Origin: Rhizobium sp. FY34
GTDB lineage: Bacteria; Pseudomonadota; Alphaproteobacteria; Rhizobiales; Rhizobiaceae
Direction of reading: 5' to 3'
Assembly: GCF_005222845.1 (NCBI RefSeq)
Contig: NZ_STFZ01000012.1
Span: 1 to 64,000 of the forward strand
Length of the DNA: 64,000 nucleotides
Shown here: positions 17,281-25,577 of the stretch, one piece after another
How positions within the stretch are numbered: position 1 is the stretch's first letter
How the letters are laid out: every line of letters starts with the position of its first letter
Made by a program: the position numbers and the translations under genes
The notes under the pieces: model-generated
The model's database searches: none
Told to the model about the DNA's origin: nothing
Seen by the model: the letters and a program-made list of their open reading frames with translations, nothing else

Positions 17281-19893
17281 ATGGACGACGCCCAGCCGCA
17301 CCATGAGACTGAGCAGGAGACCGAACTTTTCAAGGCGGATCACCCGCAGGGTCCGCCCGAATGGCAGGCCGCTTGGCCGGATCCGGCAGCATTTCTGGAG
17401 GCGTATTATGGCCTTTCCGGGGAAATCGGGGTGTTGCAAAAGAATCCGCCCTCGTTTCTGCTGAAGCAGGCGGAATTGACCTGCCGACTGGATTTCACGC
17501 GAGACCCAGTCGAAGCGGAACGGTTTCACGCTGAAGCGGCGATCCTCCTGCATTTACGCCTGGCAAGCGGGCAGGTCGATGTTCCAGAGCCGCTTGCCGC
17601 TGCCGATGGCACATGGGTGGTGGAGCCGGATGGCACCGACGTGGAACTGCCGCTTTCAGCGCGGCTGCTGACCTTGCCGCAGGCGGAACCATCCACCAAA
17701 AGCCTCAGGCCATCATCAGACGCTTCTGCGCGTATCGGTACATATCTCGCGCATCTCATCCGCGATCTTGAAGCCGCGCAGCCTGGCGAAAGCGATGACG
17801 ACATGCCTCTGCTGCGCGCGACAAGCGATCTGCGCCAGGCGGGACCGGCGATCGTCAAGCTGCTCCGCGATGTGAGCGACGCCGATATCCGCGATCCGAT
17901 TGCCAAGGTAATGGTCTCGGCGCTTCGCCGCGTTCAGCCGCTTGGCCCGCATCTGCGAACGCAATTGATACACCATCATCCGATCGGGATCGATCTACTC
18001 GGTCAAATCGTGGATGGTAATTGGCAGCCAAGCGGATTTGTCGACCCCTCTCCGCTTGGCCAAGGCTGGGTGGTGGCATTGCTTGCCGCAAGCTGCGCCG
18101 AGCTGGTCGGCATGGGCACCGACGGCGCCCTCGACATTCTTCCCGCCGTAATGGCCTTCCATGCCCATTATCCGCTGCTTGCCGAAGAGGTGAAGGCGCT
18201 CTGGCCGCTGACCGTCGTGCGGATCGGCCTTTTACGCTCCACAGCCGAGCGGCAAGCTGCCCATGGGACGGCGACGGCTGCCGTGGACAGCGTACTGGAA
18301 GAGGCCCGCAGGCGTTTCGATGTGGCAAGCTCCGTGCATCCGGCAGTGATGGAAGCAGCACTGTTCGATGCACTTGGCTGGCCGCTGCCCGAGACGCCGG
18401 AGTTGGAACTGCTGCTGCCGGAGATCGACGCTACGCAGATCCGCCTGGTGGACCTATCGGTCGAAAGCCCGCTGTTTGTCGCCGGCAATTTCGAAGATCC
18501 GGACATTGATTGGCGGCTTCTCGCCCGCGCCGCCTGGGAGACCCAGATGGGGGCCACCCGGTTTGGTGAATTTCGCCTGTCACGCAGCCTGCAGCAGGAC
18601 CGTGCCGAAAATCAAAATTTTGCCCTGCATGTGGATTTCTGCCTGCCGGCGGGTGCACAGGTGCATGCGCCCATCGGCGGCATGCTGAAACAGCTGGACG
18701 GCAGGCTTGTGCTGTCCGGCAAGGAAGCGACCCTGCAACTTGAGGGGCTGGATTGCATATTGGCGGATGAAACCGCGCTTTTTGCCGGCGACCGCATGGG
18801 TATCGTCGCTGGACGGGAAGGCTCGGTCGGCGGCTTGCGCATCCGGCTTTGCCGAGAGCCTGACCTGACGCCGCCGCTGTTTGCCACCGAACGCATGGCC
18901 GGCGCCTGGAAAAGGCTGGCGCTGTCGCCCTCCCTCATTCTCGGCACCAACCTTGATGCACCGGCAAGCCGTGCCGCCTCCCCCGTTCGCGGCTGGCGCG
19001 ATCGCCTCTATGATAGCCACGGTCGCTGCTTCGTCGATCTGTCGGGGGCCGCCGGTCTTCTGGGCTATGGACATCCGGTCATGGCAGAGGCGGCCTATAG
19101 CCAGTGGCTGCTTTTGAACGGGCTTGCCGGCACCAAGGCGCAGGCTGATTTCCGCACGGCGCTTCTGGCGCATATGCCCAAGCGTTTCGATCGGGTACTT
19201 GCCTTGAGCGACGGAATGCAGGCGATGGAATTTGCCCATGAGCTTGCGCGCGCGCATTCAGGCGATGACAAGCCGCTTCGCATTGCCGACGAGCGCCGCA
19301 CCGGCTTCGGCCGGCTGGGCGACGTGTTCTGGCAGTTCGAACGCGACGAAGACATGCCGGACATTATCGTAACAGGCTCGCCAGTGCCGGGTGAGGCGCT
19401 TGCCGCCGTGATTGTTTCGAGCGACCGCCTGCCACCGGCTCTGCTTGAAACGCTGCCGGCACCAACCGCCGGCGCCGTCGCCTGCCGCATCGGAACCGCC
19501 GTGCTGGAGACGCTGGACGATGAACCTTTGCGAGAACAGGCGCGGGAGGTGGGCGAAGCACTTCATCACCACTTGCAAAGCCTGCTCAAGGATCGCCCGG
19601 CGCTCGCCGCCATCGAAGGCGAGGGGCTTGCCATCGACCTGGTGCTGGAGGGAATGGAACCGATGGAGCTTGCCCGCACCGTTGCCGGCCACGGCGTTCT
19701 CCTGCATGCGACCGGAGGCGACCGCGTGGCGCTGACGGCGCCGCTTTGCCTGTCCATAACCGCCGTAGACCGGCTGGTGCGGGCGCTTGACCTTGCGCTT
19801 CCGTTGGCTCATCCTTCGGTTGCGCAGCCTGAAGCGCCGCAGCAAGAGGCCTCAGAGACCTCACTGCCCGACAGCAGCGACCATCCTATATAA
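17281..19893 (+). CDS. three-domain phosphotransferase/peptidase/aminotransferase-like pseudoenzyme
   Basis: An 870-residue protein that looks like a decayed version of the known APH-M23-class III aminotransferase fusions. Residues about 50-345 resemble an aminoglycoside-phosphotransferase domain, but the catalytic loop reads IHHHPIGIDLL. Residues about 440-545 resemble an M23 peptidase (LPAGAQVHAP) without the second His motif. Residues about 570-850 resemble a class III aminotransferase: Asp670 of DERRTGFGRLG is kept, but the segment after VTG at 697-699 has Ser-Pro where the PLP lysine belongs, and around 100 residues before Asp670 are missing. The ATG at 17281 has GGAG six bases upstream. 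It ends the operon 127 bases after the GH2 gene. A non-catalytic or altered role is inferred. Confidence 0.7.
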   Translation: MDDAQPHHETEQETELFKADHPQGPPEWQAAWPDPAAFLEAYYGLSGEIGVLQKNPPSFLLKQAELTCRLDFTRDPVEAERFHAEAAILLHLRLASGQVDVPEPLAAADGTWVVEPDGTDVELPLSARLLTLPQAEPSTKSLRPSSDASARIGTYLAHLIRDLEAAQPGESDDDMPLLRATSDLRQAGPAIVKLLRDVSDADIRDPIAKVMVSALRRVQPLGPHLRTQLIHHHPIGIDLLGQIVDGNWQPSGFVDPSPLGQGWVVALLAASCAELVGMGTDGALDILPAVMAFHAHYPLLAEEVKALWPLTVVRIGLLRSTAERQAAHGTATAAVDSVLEEARRRFDVASSVHPAVMEAALFDALGWPLPETPELELLLPEIDATQIRLVDLSVESPLFVAGNFEDPDIDWRLLARAAWETQMGATRFGEFRLSRSLQQDRAENQNFALHVDFCLPAGAQVHAPIGGMLKQLDGRLVLSGKEATLQLEGLDCILADETALFAGDRMGIVAGREGSVGGLRIRLCREPDLTPPLFATERMAGAWKRLALSPSLILGTNLDAPASRAASPVRGWRDRLYDSHGRCFVDLSGAAGLLGYGHPVMAEAAYSQWLLLNGLAGTKAQADFRTALLAHMPKRFDRVLALSDGMQAMEFAHELARAHSGDDKPLRIADERRTGFGRLGDVFWQFERDEDMPDIIVTGSPVPGEALAAVIVSSDRLPPALLETLPAPTAGAVACRIGTAVLETLDDEPLREQAREVGEALHHHLQSLLKDRPALAAIEGEGLAIDLVLEGMEPMELARTVAGHGVLLHATGGDRVALTAPLCLSITAVDRLVRALDLALPLAHPSVAQPEAPQQEASETSLPDSSDHPI

Positions 19894-20089
19894 GCGAAAT
19901 TGAACCTAGGCGTCAATGCGAACAGGTTTTCACGAAACCGCCCCAGTCTTGTCATCAAACAGAAAAAAATTCTAGGTAAACAGGTTTCCAGTTGAAGATA
20001 TCTGCCGACTCGCATATGTTCCACCATGACGGTTGACGTGGCGTAGGCAACTTTGACCGGAAGAGCGCAACACCATGAAGGAGAGTGAC
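19894..20089. other. intergenic region after the carrier-protein operon
   Basis: Part of a 356-base gap before the next firm gene. It is AT-richer than its neighbours and contains no convincing terminator. A TTGACG at 20033-20038 might be a -35 element, but no matching -10 stands out. Confidence 0.3.
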
Positions 20090-20182
20090 ATGTCGAAACT
20101 AGTCCGCATTGCTGCCCTTCACGGTGTGGCGCATCATGTGAAATGCACGGGCTCACGCTCCCTCCCGTGCTGTCGAATGTGA
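20090..20182 (+). CDS. possible 30-residue Cys/Arg-containing leader-like peptide
   Basis: An ATG with GGAG seven bases upstream opens a 30-codon frame ending in TGA. The product has a hydrophobic/basic first half (MSKLVRIAALHGVAHH) and a C-terminal half with three Cys. GCACGGG and CCCGTGC inside the frame could pair as a hairpin. No family is recognised; it could be a leader peptide for the gene at 20250 or a chance frame. Confidence 0.3.
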   Translation: MSKLVRIAALHGVAHHVKCTGSRSLPCCRM

Positions 20183-20249
20183 CGCTTCACCTTCCAAGGT
20201 TTTGAAAAGTCGAATTCGTCTTGCTGCTTCGCGCAGCCACAGCAGGAGT

Positions 20250-20477
20250 ATGGCCATGCAAAAGCAGGTTATCGAATATGGCGGCGAGCCCGTAGGCATC
20301 GTCGTACCCGATCAGGACCGGTTGCGGTTCATCGCGGTCAAGTTTCACGTGATCGATCTGGACGACCAGCGTTTCGCCTCGGCGGACGAGGTGCGTCTGG
20401 CCATTCGCAATCACGTGCGCGCTCAGCAGGCACAGGCCTTGACAGCATCTGCCCCAATCCGCGCCGCAGTGGCCTGA
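20250..20477 (+). CDS. small conserved-looking rhizobial protein of unknown function
   Basis: A 75-residue cytoplasmic protein beginning MAMQKQVIEYGGEPVGIVVPD, with a beta-rich first half (FIAVKFHVIDLDDQ) and a helical, Ala-rich tail. AGGAG sits directly before the ATG at 20250; a second ATG at 20256 is possible. It is followed by a clear terminator, so it is probably monocistronic. Similar short proteins occur in rhizobia from memory, with no known function. Confidence 0.65.
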   Translation: MAMQKQVIEYGGEPVGIVVPDQDRLRFIAVKFHVIDLDDQRFASADEVRLAIRNHVRAQQAQALTASAPIRAAVA

Positions 20478-20500
20478 CAGCCCGACGCGACATGACACGA

Positions 20501-20535
20501 CCGCCCTGCCGCAAAACGGCATGGGCGGAGTTTTT
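20501..20535 (+). terminator. rho-independent terminator
   Basis: CCGCCCTGCCG and CGGCATGGGCGG form a stem with one bulged base and a CAAAA loop, followed by five Ts at 20531-20535. It terminates the small plus-strand gene ending at 20477, just before the convergent Lrp-like gene. Confidence 0.85.
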
Positions 20536-20561
20536 CGTTAAAATTATCAATGCCTTAGAAA

Positions 20562-20798
20562 TCAGAACGCCGTGAAGGTAAGCGTTGTCAGCGACCGCTC
20601 AATCCCGGCAATGGCGGCGATCTTCTCATTGACGAATTTGCCAATCTCCTCGCCCTCCGGGAGATAGATCTTCAAGAGCAGATCCCAGTCGCCACTGGTC
20701 GAATAGAGTTCGGAGACGAGTTCGGTTTTATAGATTGCGTCCGCCACCTCATAGGTCTTGCCCGGCGCGCACCGCAACTGGACGAAAATCGGCTTCAT
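20562..20798 (-). CDS. stand-alone Lrp/AsnC ligand-binding (RAM) domain protein
   Basis: A 78-residue protein equal to the C-terminal effector-binding domain of Lrp/AsnC regulators, without the DNA-binding half: MKPIFVQLRCAPGKTYEVAD, then ELYSTSGDWDLLLKIYLPEGE and a final strand SLTTLTFTAF. Such proteins form oligomers that bind amino acids and may modulate full-length Lrp proteins. The start at 20798 (GGGA upstream) gives the family's normal size; the longer upstream frame runs into the LysR gene. Its position beside a lysine-catabolism module may be meaningful. Confidence 0.85.
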   Translation of the reverse strand: MKPIFVQLRCAPGKTYEVADAIYKTELVSELYSTSGDWDLLLKIYLPEGEEIGKFVNEKIAAIAGIERSLTTLTFTAF

Positions 20799-20850
20799 GG
20801 CATGTTCCCGTTGCTTGGATCGCGGTCCATCAACCGCATGTGACACCCGA

Positions 20851-21774
20851 CTATTGGCCGATGGCGCGGTTCGGCGCAAGCCGGTCGCGGTCGATCTCCG
20901 CCAGGATCCAATTCCGAAATGCCATAAGCGGCGGATAGGATCCGCGATCCGGCGGGAAGGCCAGGTGATACTGACCAGTCGCCATAGCGCGGTCCCCGAT
21001 TGCCGGAACCAGAAGGCCAAGCTCCAGTTCGCGGGCAATCAGGAAGCGCGGCAGAAGCGCCACGCCAAGACCGGCTGAGGCTGCCTCGACCATGGTCATG
21101 AACTGATCAAACAGCATGCCATGCAGGGCATCAAAGCCCACATTCTGCGCGGCAAACCAGCTTTCCCAGGCATCCGGCCGTGTATTGAGATGGAGAAGTG
21201 GCATCTCCAGCACATCGCCAGGCCCCCGCACCGGATGGCGTTCGAGGCATACCGGGCTGCAGGCGGGAATAACCTCCTCGTCCATCAATAGGGTCAGCGC
21301 CGCTCCCGGCCAGCGCGGCTCTCCAAAATGAATGGCAGCATCCAGCGTATCGAAGCGGAAATCGAAGGGTTCGAGCCGCGTGATGAGATTGACGACGATG
21401 CCCGGATGGCTTTCCAGAAAACGCGGCAGGCGCGGGGTAAGCCAGCGCATGCCGAAAAACGGCAGGATGGCGAGGTTCAGCGTGCCGCCCGACGGATTGG
21501 CGCGCAGATTGAGCGAGGCGCTGGAGATACGCCGCAGCGCCTCGCGCACTTCGCGGGCATAGGTATCACCGGCAATCGTCAGCCGGATCGTCTGGCGCTC
21601 GCGCAAGAAAAGCGCCACCCCGAGCTGCTTTTCCAGTGCAGAAATCTGCCGGCTGACGGCCGATTGAGTGAGCCCCAGTTCATTGGCGGCGGCCGTGACG
21701 CTGCCGGTGCGGGCGGCGGCTTCAAATGCAGACAACAGCGAAAAGGACGGCAGGAAGCGCCGGGGCGGCAGCAT
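20851..21774 (-). CDS. LysR-family regulator divergent from lysine/pipecolate genes
   Basis: The 307-residue regulator has an N-terminal winged helix (SFSLLSAFEAAARTGSVTAA, then ELGLTQSAVSRQISALE) and the periplasmic-binding-like effector domain; the arrangement WLTPRLPRFLESHPGIVV resembles the GcvA subgroup. It diverges from the amaA-like gene with 94 bases between, the usual LysR layout for controlling the divergent operon. A T-N11-A dyad lies just outside its start codon. The inducer is inferred to be a lysine catabolite such as pipecolate. Confidence 0.9.
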   Translation of the reverse strand: MLPPRRFLPSFSLLSAFEAAARTGSVTAAANELGLTQSAVSRQISALEKQLGVALFLRERQTIRLTIAGDTYAREVREALRRISSASLNLRANPSGGTLNLAILPFFGMRWLTPRLPRFLESHPGIVVNLITRLEPFDFRFDTLDAAIHFGEPRWPGAALTLLMDEEVIPACSPVCLERHPVRGPGDVLEMPLLHLNTRPDAWESWFAAQNVGFDALHGMLFDQFMTMVEAASAGLGVALLPRFLIARELELGLLVPAIGDRAMATGQYHLAFPPDRGSYPPLMAFRNWILAEIDRDRLAPNRAIGQ

Positions 21775-21779
21775 GGATC

Positions 21780-21794
21780 ATTCCTTCCCAGAAT
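21780..21794. promoter_or_regulatory. candidate LysR-binding box
   Basis: ATTC (21780-21783) and GAAT (21791-21794) with seven bases between form a dyad containing the T-N11-A core of LysR sites. It lies six bases outside the lysR start codon and about 75 bases before the oxidase gene, so it could serve autoregulation and activation. Confidence 0.5.
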
Positions 21795-21868
21795 GAACTA
21801 TTGAGAAGAATTCGATATCCACTGCCGCAACCCGCCTGTAAAGATGGACGCCTTAAGCTTGCGGAACA

Positions 21869-23158
21869 ATGGCCATGCTCGACGATCCACGCTCCCACGG
21901 TCTTTGGCAAAAGACGGCGCCATCCGCGCCGGAAACCTCTGCGCTTCTTGGCGACAGGATGGCGGATGTGGTTGTGATCGGTGGCGGCTATACCGGCCTC
22001 TCCGCTGCCCTGCATCTGGCCGAAGCCGGCCGCTCTGTGGTGGTGCTCGAGGCCAGGGAGATCGGCTTTGGTGGCGCCGGTCGCAATGTCGGCCTCATCA
22101 ATGCCGGCATGTGGGTGATGCCCGACGACCTGCCGGGGGAACTGGGCGCGGTGCATGGCGAACGCCTGCTTGACCTTCTCGGCAACGGGCCGCAGGTGGT
22201 GATGGCGCTGATCGAGCGCCACGCGATCGCTTGCGAACTCACCCGAACCGGAACGCTGCATTGCGCGGTGGGTGACAAGGGTCTTGCAGAAATCGAGGAA
22301 CGCGCCCGCCAGTGGCAGAAGCGCGGCGCGCCTGTCGAGGTTCTGGACGCTGCGCAAACCGAGCGGCGGATCGGCACAGGCGCCTATCGCGGAGCCCTTC
22401 TGGACCATCGGGCCGGCACGCTGCAGCCGCTTGCCTATGTGCGCGGGCTTGCTCATGCCGCCGTCAAGACCGGCGCCACGATCCACACATCGACGCCTGC
22501 CATCGCCTGGCAGCAAAGACAGGGCCGGCATGTGATTTCAACCGGTGCCGGCAGCGTAACCTCTGACTGGGTCGTCGTTGCAACCGATGCCTATTCGACC
22601 GGCCCCTTTTCGGCCGTGCGTCGCGAACAGGTCCGCCTTCCCTATTTCAATCTGGCAACCACGCCGCTTTCCGACAATCTGCGCCGATCCATCCTGCCTG
22701 AACGCGAAGGCTGCTGGGATACCAAGGAAATCCTGTCCTCCTTCCGCATGGATGCCAGGGGGCGGCTGGTATTCGGGTCCGTCGGCGCGCTTCGTGGCAC
22801 CGGTACCGACATTCATCGGGCCTGGGCGAAACGAGCCCTGCGCAAACTCTTTCCGCAATTGCCGGAGATCGAGTTCGAGGCCGAATGGTATGGCCAGATC
22901 GGCATGACCGACAATGCGCTGCCGCGTTTCCATAAATTCGCCGATCGCGTCCTCGGGTTTTCCGGCTATAACGGGCGCGGAATTTCACCCGGCACCGTCT
23001 TCGGCAAAGTACTGGCACAGCATATCCTCGGCGAGATGCCGGAAGAGGAGCTTCCGCTACCCCTGACAGTTCCGGCAGAGCCTGCCCTGCGGGTGCTGAA
23101 GGAAGCCTATTATGAGACAGGCGCGCAGATCGCCCATCTGGCCGGCGACCGGTTCTGA
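21869..23158 (+). CDS. amaA: FAD-dependent amino-acid oxidase, likely L-pipecolate oxidase
   Basis: The 429-residue DAO-family flavoprotein has the dinucleotide motif VVVIGGGYTGLSAALHLAEAG at residues about 33-53, the ATG-like VVVATDAYS segment, and a C-terminal GFSGYNGRGISPGT flavin motif. Oxidation of L-pipecolate to piperideine-6-carboxylate is inferred from the next gene, an AmaB-like dehydrogenase, as in the Pseudomonas amaAB pair. General PuuB-like amine oxidase activity is the alternative. It is transcribed away from the LysR gene and 45 bases ahead of amaB. Confidence 0.75.
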   Translation: MAMLDDPRSHGLWQKTAPSAPETSALLGDRMADVVVIGGGYTGLSAALHLAEAGRSVVVLEAREIGFGGAGRNVGLINAGMWVMPDDLPGELGAVHGERLLDLLGNGPQVVMALIERHAIACELTRTGTLHCAVGDKGLAEIEERARQWQKRGAPVEVLDAAQTERRIGTGAYRGALLDHRAGTLQPLAYVRGLAHAAVKTGATIHTSTPAIAWQQRQGRHVISTGAGSVTSDWVVVATDAYSTGPFSAVRREQVRLPYFNLATTPLSDNLRRSILPEREGCWDTKEILSSFRMDARGRLVFGSVGALRGTGTDIHRAWAKRALRKLFPQLPEIEFEAEWYGQIGMTDNALPRFHKFADRVLGFSGYNGRGISPGTVFGKVLAQHILGEMPEEELPLPLTVPAEPALRVLKEAYYETGAQIAHLAGDRF

Positions 23159-23203
23159 CGAACCCGCCGGGACATCAACACAAGAAAGACGAGAAGAACC
23201 ACG

Positions 23204-24745
23204 ATGAGCCTTGCCACCTTGAACCTTGCCGCCGAAGCGGATGCCATCCTTTCTAAGCTCGGCGTGGAAAAATCCGCCTATCAGGGTGGAACGCTCGCCG
23301 TCCGCTCCCCCATCAGCGGGCTGGAGATTGGCAAGCTGCCGGAAATCTCGGCTGCCGGCACCACGACGGCACTGGATGCAGCCCACGAGGCCTTTCTCGA
23401 ATGGCGACAGGTGCCAGCGCCCAAGCGCGGCGAACTGATCCGCCTACTGGGTGAAGAACTGCGCGCCGCAAAGGCTGATCTCGGCCGTCTCGTCTCGATC
23501 GAGGTGGGCAAGATCACATCCGAGGGTCTCGGCGAAGTGCAGGAGATGATCGACATCTGCGATTTCGCCGTCGGTCTTTCCCGCCAGCTCTATGGCCTGA
23601 CCATCGCCACCGAACGCGCCGACCACCGCATGATGGAAACCTGGCATCCGCTCGGCGTCACCGGCATCATCTCGGCCTTCAACTTCCCCGTGGCCGTCTG
23701 GGCCTGGAATGCAGCTCTGGCTATGGTCTGCGGCAATTCCACCGTCTGGAAGCCATCGGAAAAGACACCGATGACGGCGCTTGCTACGCAGGCAATCTTC
23801 GAAAAGGCACTGGCCCGCTTCGTCGCCGAAGGCGGCAAGGCGCCCGCCAATCTCTCGACGCTTCTGATTGGCGGCCGCGAGATCGGCGAAGTTCTGGTCG
23901 ATCACGCCAAGGTGCCACTCGTCTCCGCGACCGGCTCGACCGTGATGGGGCGTGCCGTCGGCCCGCGGCTTGCCAAGCGCTTTGCCCGAGCCATCCTGGA
24001 ACTGGGCGGTAACAATGCCGCCATCGTTGCGCCCACCGCCGATCTTGATCTGACGCTGCGTGGCGTTGCCTTTGCCGCCATGGGCACGGCTGGCCAGCGC
24101 TGCACATCGCTTCGCCGCCTCTTCGTGCATGACAGCGTCTATGACAGTCTCGTGCCGCGCCTGCAAAAAGCCTATCAGTCGGTCACCATCGGCAATCCCA
24201 TGGTGGATGGCAATCTCGTCGGCCCGCTGATCGACAAGGCCGCCTTCGACAAGATGCAGGCATCGCTGGAGGCGGCAAAGGCTGAAGGCGGCAGCGTGAC
24301 CGGGGGCGAACGCGTGCATGCCGATGCCGCCGCAGACGCCTATTATGTACGCCCGGCCATTGTCGAAATGCCGTCGCAATGCGGCCCGGTCATCGAGGAA
24401 ACCTTCGCACCGATCCTCTATGTGATGAAATATTCAGATTTCAGCGAGGTTCTGGCCCTGCACAATGGCGTGCCGCAAGGGCTTTCCTCATCGATCTTCA
24501 CCAATGACATGCGCGAGGCTGAAACCTTCATCTCGGCCATCGGCTCCGATTGCGGCATTGCCAATGTCAATATCGGCCCGTCAGGGGCTGAAATTGGTGG
24601 TGCCTTCGGCGGCGAAAAGGAAACCGGCGGCGGCCGCGAATCCGGCTCCGATTCCTGGAAGGCCTATATGCGCCGCGCCACCAACACGCTGAACTATGGC
24701 CGCACCCTGCCCTTAGCACAGGGCGTGAAGTTCGACATCGCATGA
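23204..24745 (+). CDS. amaB: L-piperideine-6-carboxylate (alpha-aminoadipic semialdehyde) dehydrogenase, ALDH7 family
   Basis: The 513-residue enzyme oxidises aminoadipate semialdehyde to L-2-aminoadipate with NAD+ in lysine breakdown. It has the antiquitin/ALDH7 features FNFPVAVWAWNAALAMVCGN, NAD-site VSATGSTVMGR, the general-base Glu in ELGGNNA and the catalytic Cys in GTAGQRCTSLRRL. Length and C-terminal GGAFGGEKETGGGRESGSD are typical of the family. It follows the oxidase gene in one operon and ends before a GC-rich hairpin. Confidence 0.92.
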   Translation: MSLATLNLAAEADAILSKLGVEKSAYQGGTLAVRSPISGLEIGKLPEISAAGTTTALDAAHEAFLEWRQVPAPKRGELIRLLGEELRAAKADLGRLVSIEVGKITSEGLGEVQEMIDICDFAVGLSRQLYGLTIATERADHRMMETWHPLGVTGIISAFNFPVAVWAWNAALAMVCGNSTVWKPSEKTPMTALATQAIFEKALARFVAEGGKAPANLSTLLIGGREIGEVLVDHAKVPLVSATGSTVMGRAVGPRLAKRFARAILELGGNNAAIVAPTADLDLTLRGVAFAAMGTAGQRCTSLRRLFVHDSVYDSLVPRLQKAYQSVTIGNPMVDGNLVGPLIDKAAFDKMQASLEAAKAEGGSVTGGERVHADAAADAYYVRPAIVEMPSQCGPVIEETFAPILYVMKYSDFSEVLALHNGVPQGLSSSIFTNDMREAETFISAIGSDCGIANVNIGPSGAEIGGAFGGEKETGGGRESGSDSWKAYMRRATNTLNYGRTLPLAQGVKFDIA

Positions 24746-24752
24746 TGTGAAA

Positions 24753-24787
24753 GTGAGGGGCAGTGGCAAGGCTGCTGCCCCTCTCAC
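24753..24787 (+). terminator. probable terminator after amaB
   Basis: GTGAGGGGCAG (24753-24763) pairs with CTGCCCCTCTCAC (24775-24787) apart from a two-base bulge. No long T run follows, so termination may be partial. Confidence 0.5.
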
Positions 24788-24871
24788 AAACTATTCGCCT
24801 TTCCGCATGCTTTTTGACTCACACCTTGCACCAAGCTAGATTGTGTCTCGAAGAATGACGGAGTGCGCTCG

Positions 24872-25147
24872 ATGGCAGACAGCGACAAGACGCAGCTTTC
24901 CTTCAATATATCTGCAAAGATGGCGACCAATCTGGAGAGCGCTTCGCGTGTGCTTGGACAAAATCCGGATTGGATTGTCCAGCAGGCGCTGGAACTCTAT
25001 CTGCAAACCCATGGCAACGACATTTTTCAGGATGCCCAAGGTCTCGATGAACTTGACCGGGGTGAAAGCATCGATCTGGATATGGTGCTTGAAAAGGCCC
25101 AGCTCATCGTCGATGCCGCAGAAACGCGCCGCCGTCGGGCGGGATAA
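24872..25147 (+). CDS. ribbon-helix-helix antitoxin of a type II toxin-antitoxin pair
   Basis: A 91-residue protein whose N-terminal half (KTQLSFNISAKMATNLESASRVLG, then PDWIVQQALELYLQ) matches CopG/RHH DNA-binding antitoxins; the acidic C-terminal half (LDELDRGESIDLDMVLEKAQ) would wrap the toxin. The ATG at 24872 has GGAG about nine bases upstream; a GTG at 24863 would add three residues. Its stop overlaps the toxin ATG by one base. It is expected to neutralise the toxin and repress the pair. Confidence 0.8.
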   Translation: MADSDKTQLSFNISAKMATNLESASRVLGQNPDWIVQQALELYLQTHGNDIFQDAQGLDELDRGESIDLDMVLEKAQLIVDAAETRRRRAG

Positions 25148-25482
25148 TGCCAACCGTTCGCCTTTCCAGATCTGCTGAACGCTGGTTTCTGGCAAAGATT
25201 GCCGAACTGGCGCAGCTTGATCCGCAGGCGGCACGACGTCTCATCAAGAGACTGGAGCGGCAGAAGGCACTTCTCGCTTCCTTTCCATCCATGACGGAAC
25301 AGGGTTTGATTGCCGGAACCCGCAAGGTCAGCATGCCACCCTTGGTACTGACGATCCGTCAAAAGGACGGCGTGATCGAAATTGCCGCCATTCGCGATGG
25401 ACGTCAGAAGGACGCGCTGGCTCCGACCGAGCTGCAATTCTCGCAAACCACCGACGACGATGAGCCGGCTGACGATCGATAG
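25147..25482 (+). CDS. RelE/ParE-family toxin
   Basis: The 111-residue basic protein has the RelE/ParE pattern: RLSRSAERWFLAKIAELAQLDPQAARRLIKRLERQ helices and the strand IEIAAIRDGRQKDAL. Whether it cleaves ribosome-bound mRNA (RelE) or poisons gyrase (ParE) cannot be told. It overlaps the antitoxin gene by one base, the usual arrangement for co-translation. It has an acidic tail (TTDDDEPADDR) that is unusual for the family. Confidence 0.78.
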   Translation: MPTVRLSRSAERWFLAKIAELAQLDPQAARRLIKRLERQKALLASFPSMTEQGLIAGTRKVSMPPLVLTIRQKDGVIEIAAIRDGRQKDALAPTELQFSQTTDDDEPADDR

Positions 25483-25577
25483 GCAAGACACATTGCCAGA
25501 CAAGCGCACGCAGGACAGGGCCATGACGAACCGATAGTCTCCCATGCGCGAATCACAACTGCTGCAAGGACACCCCC

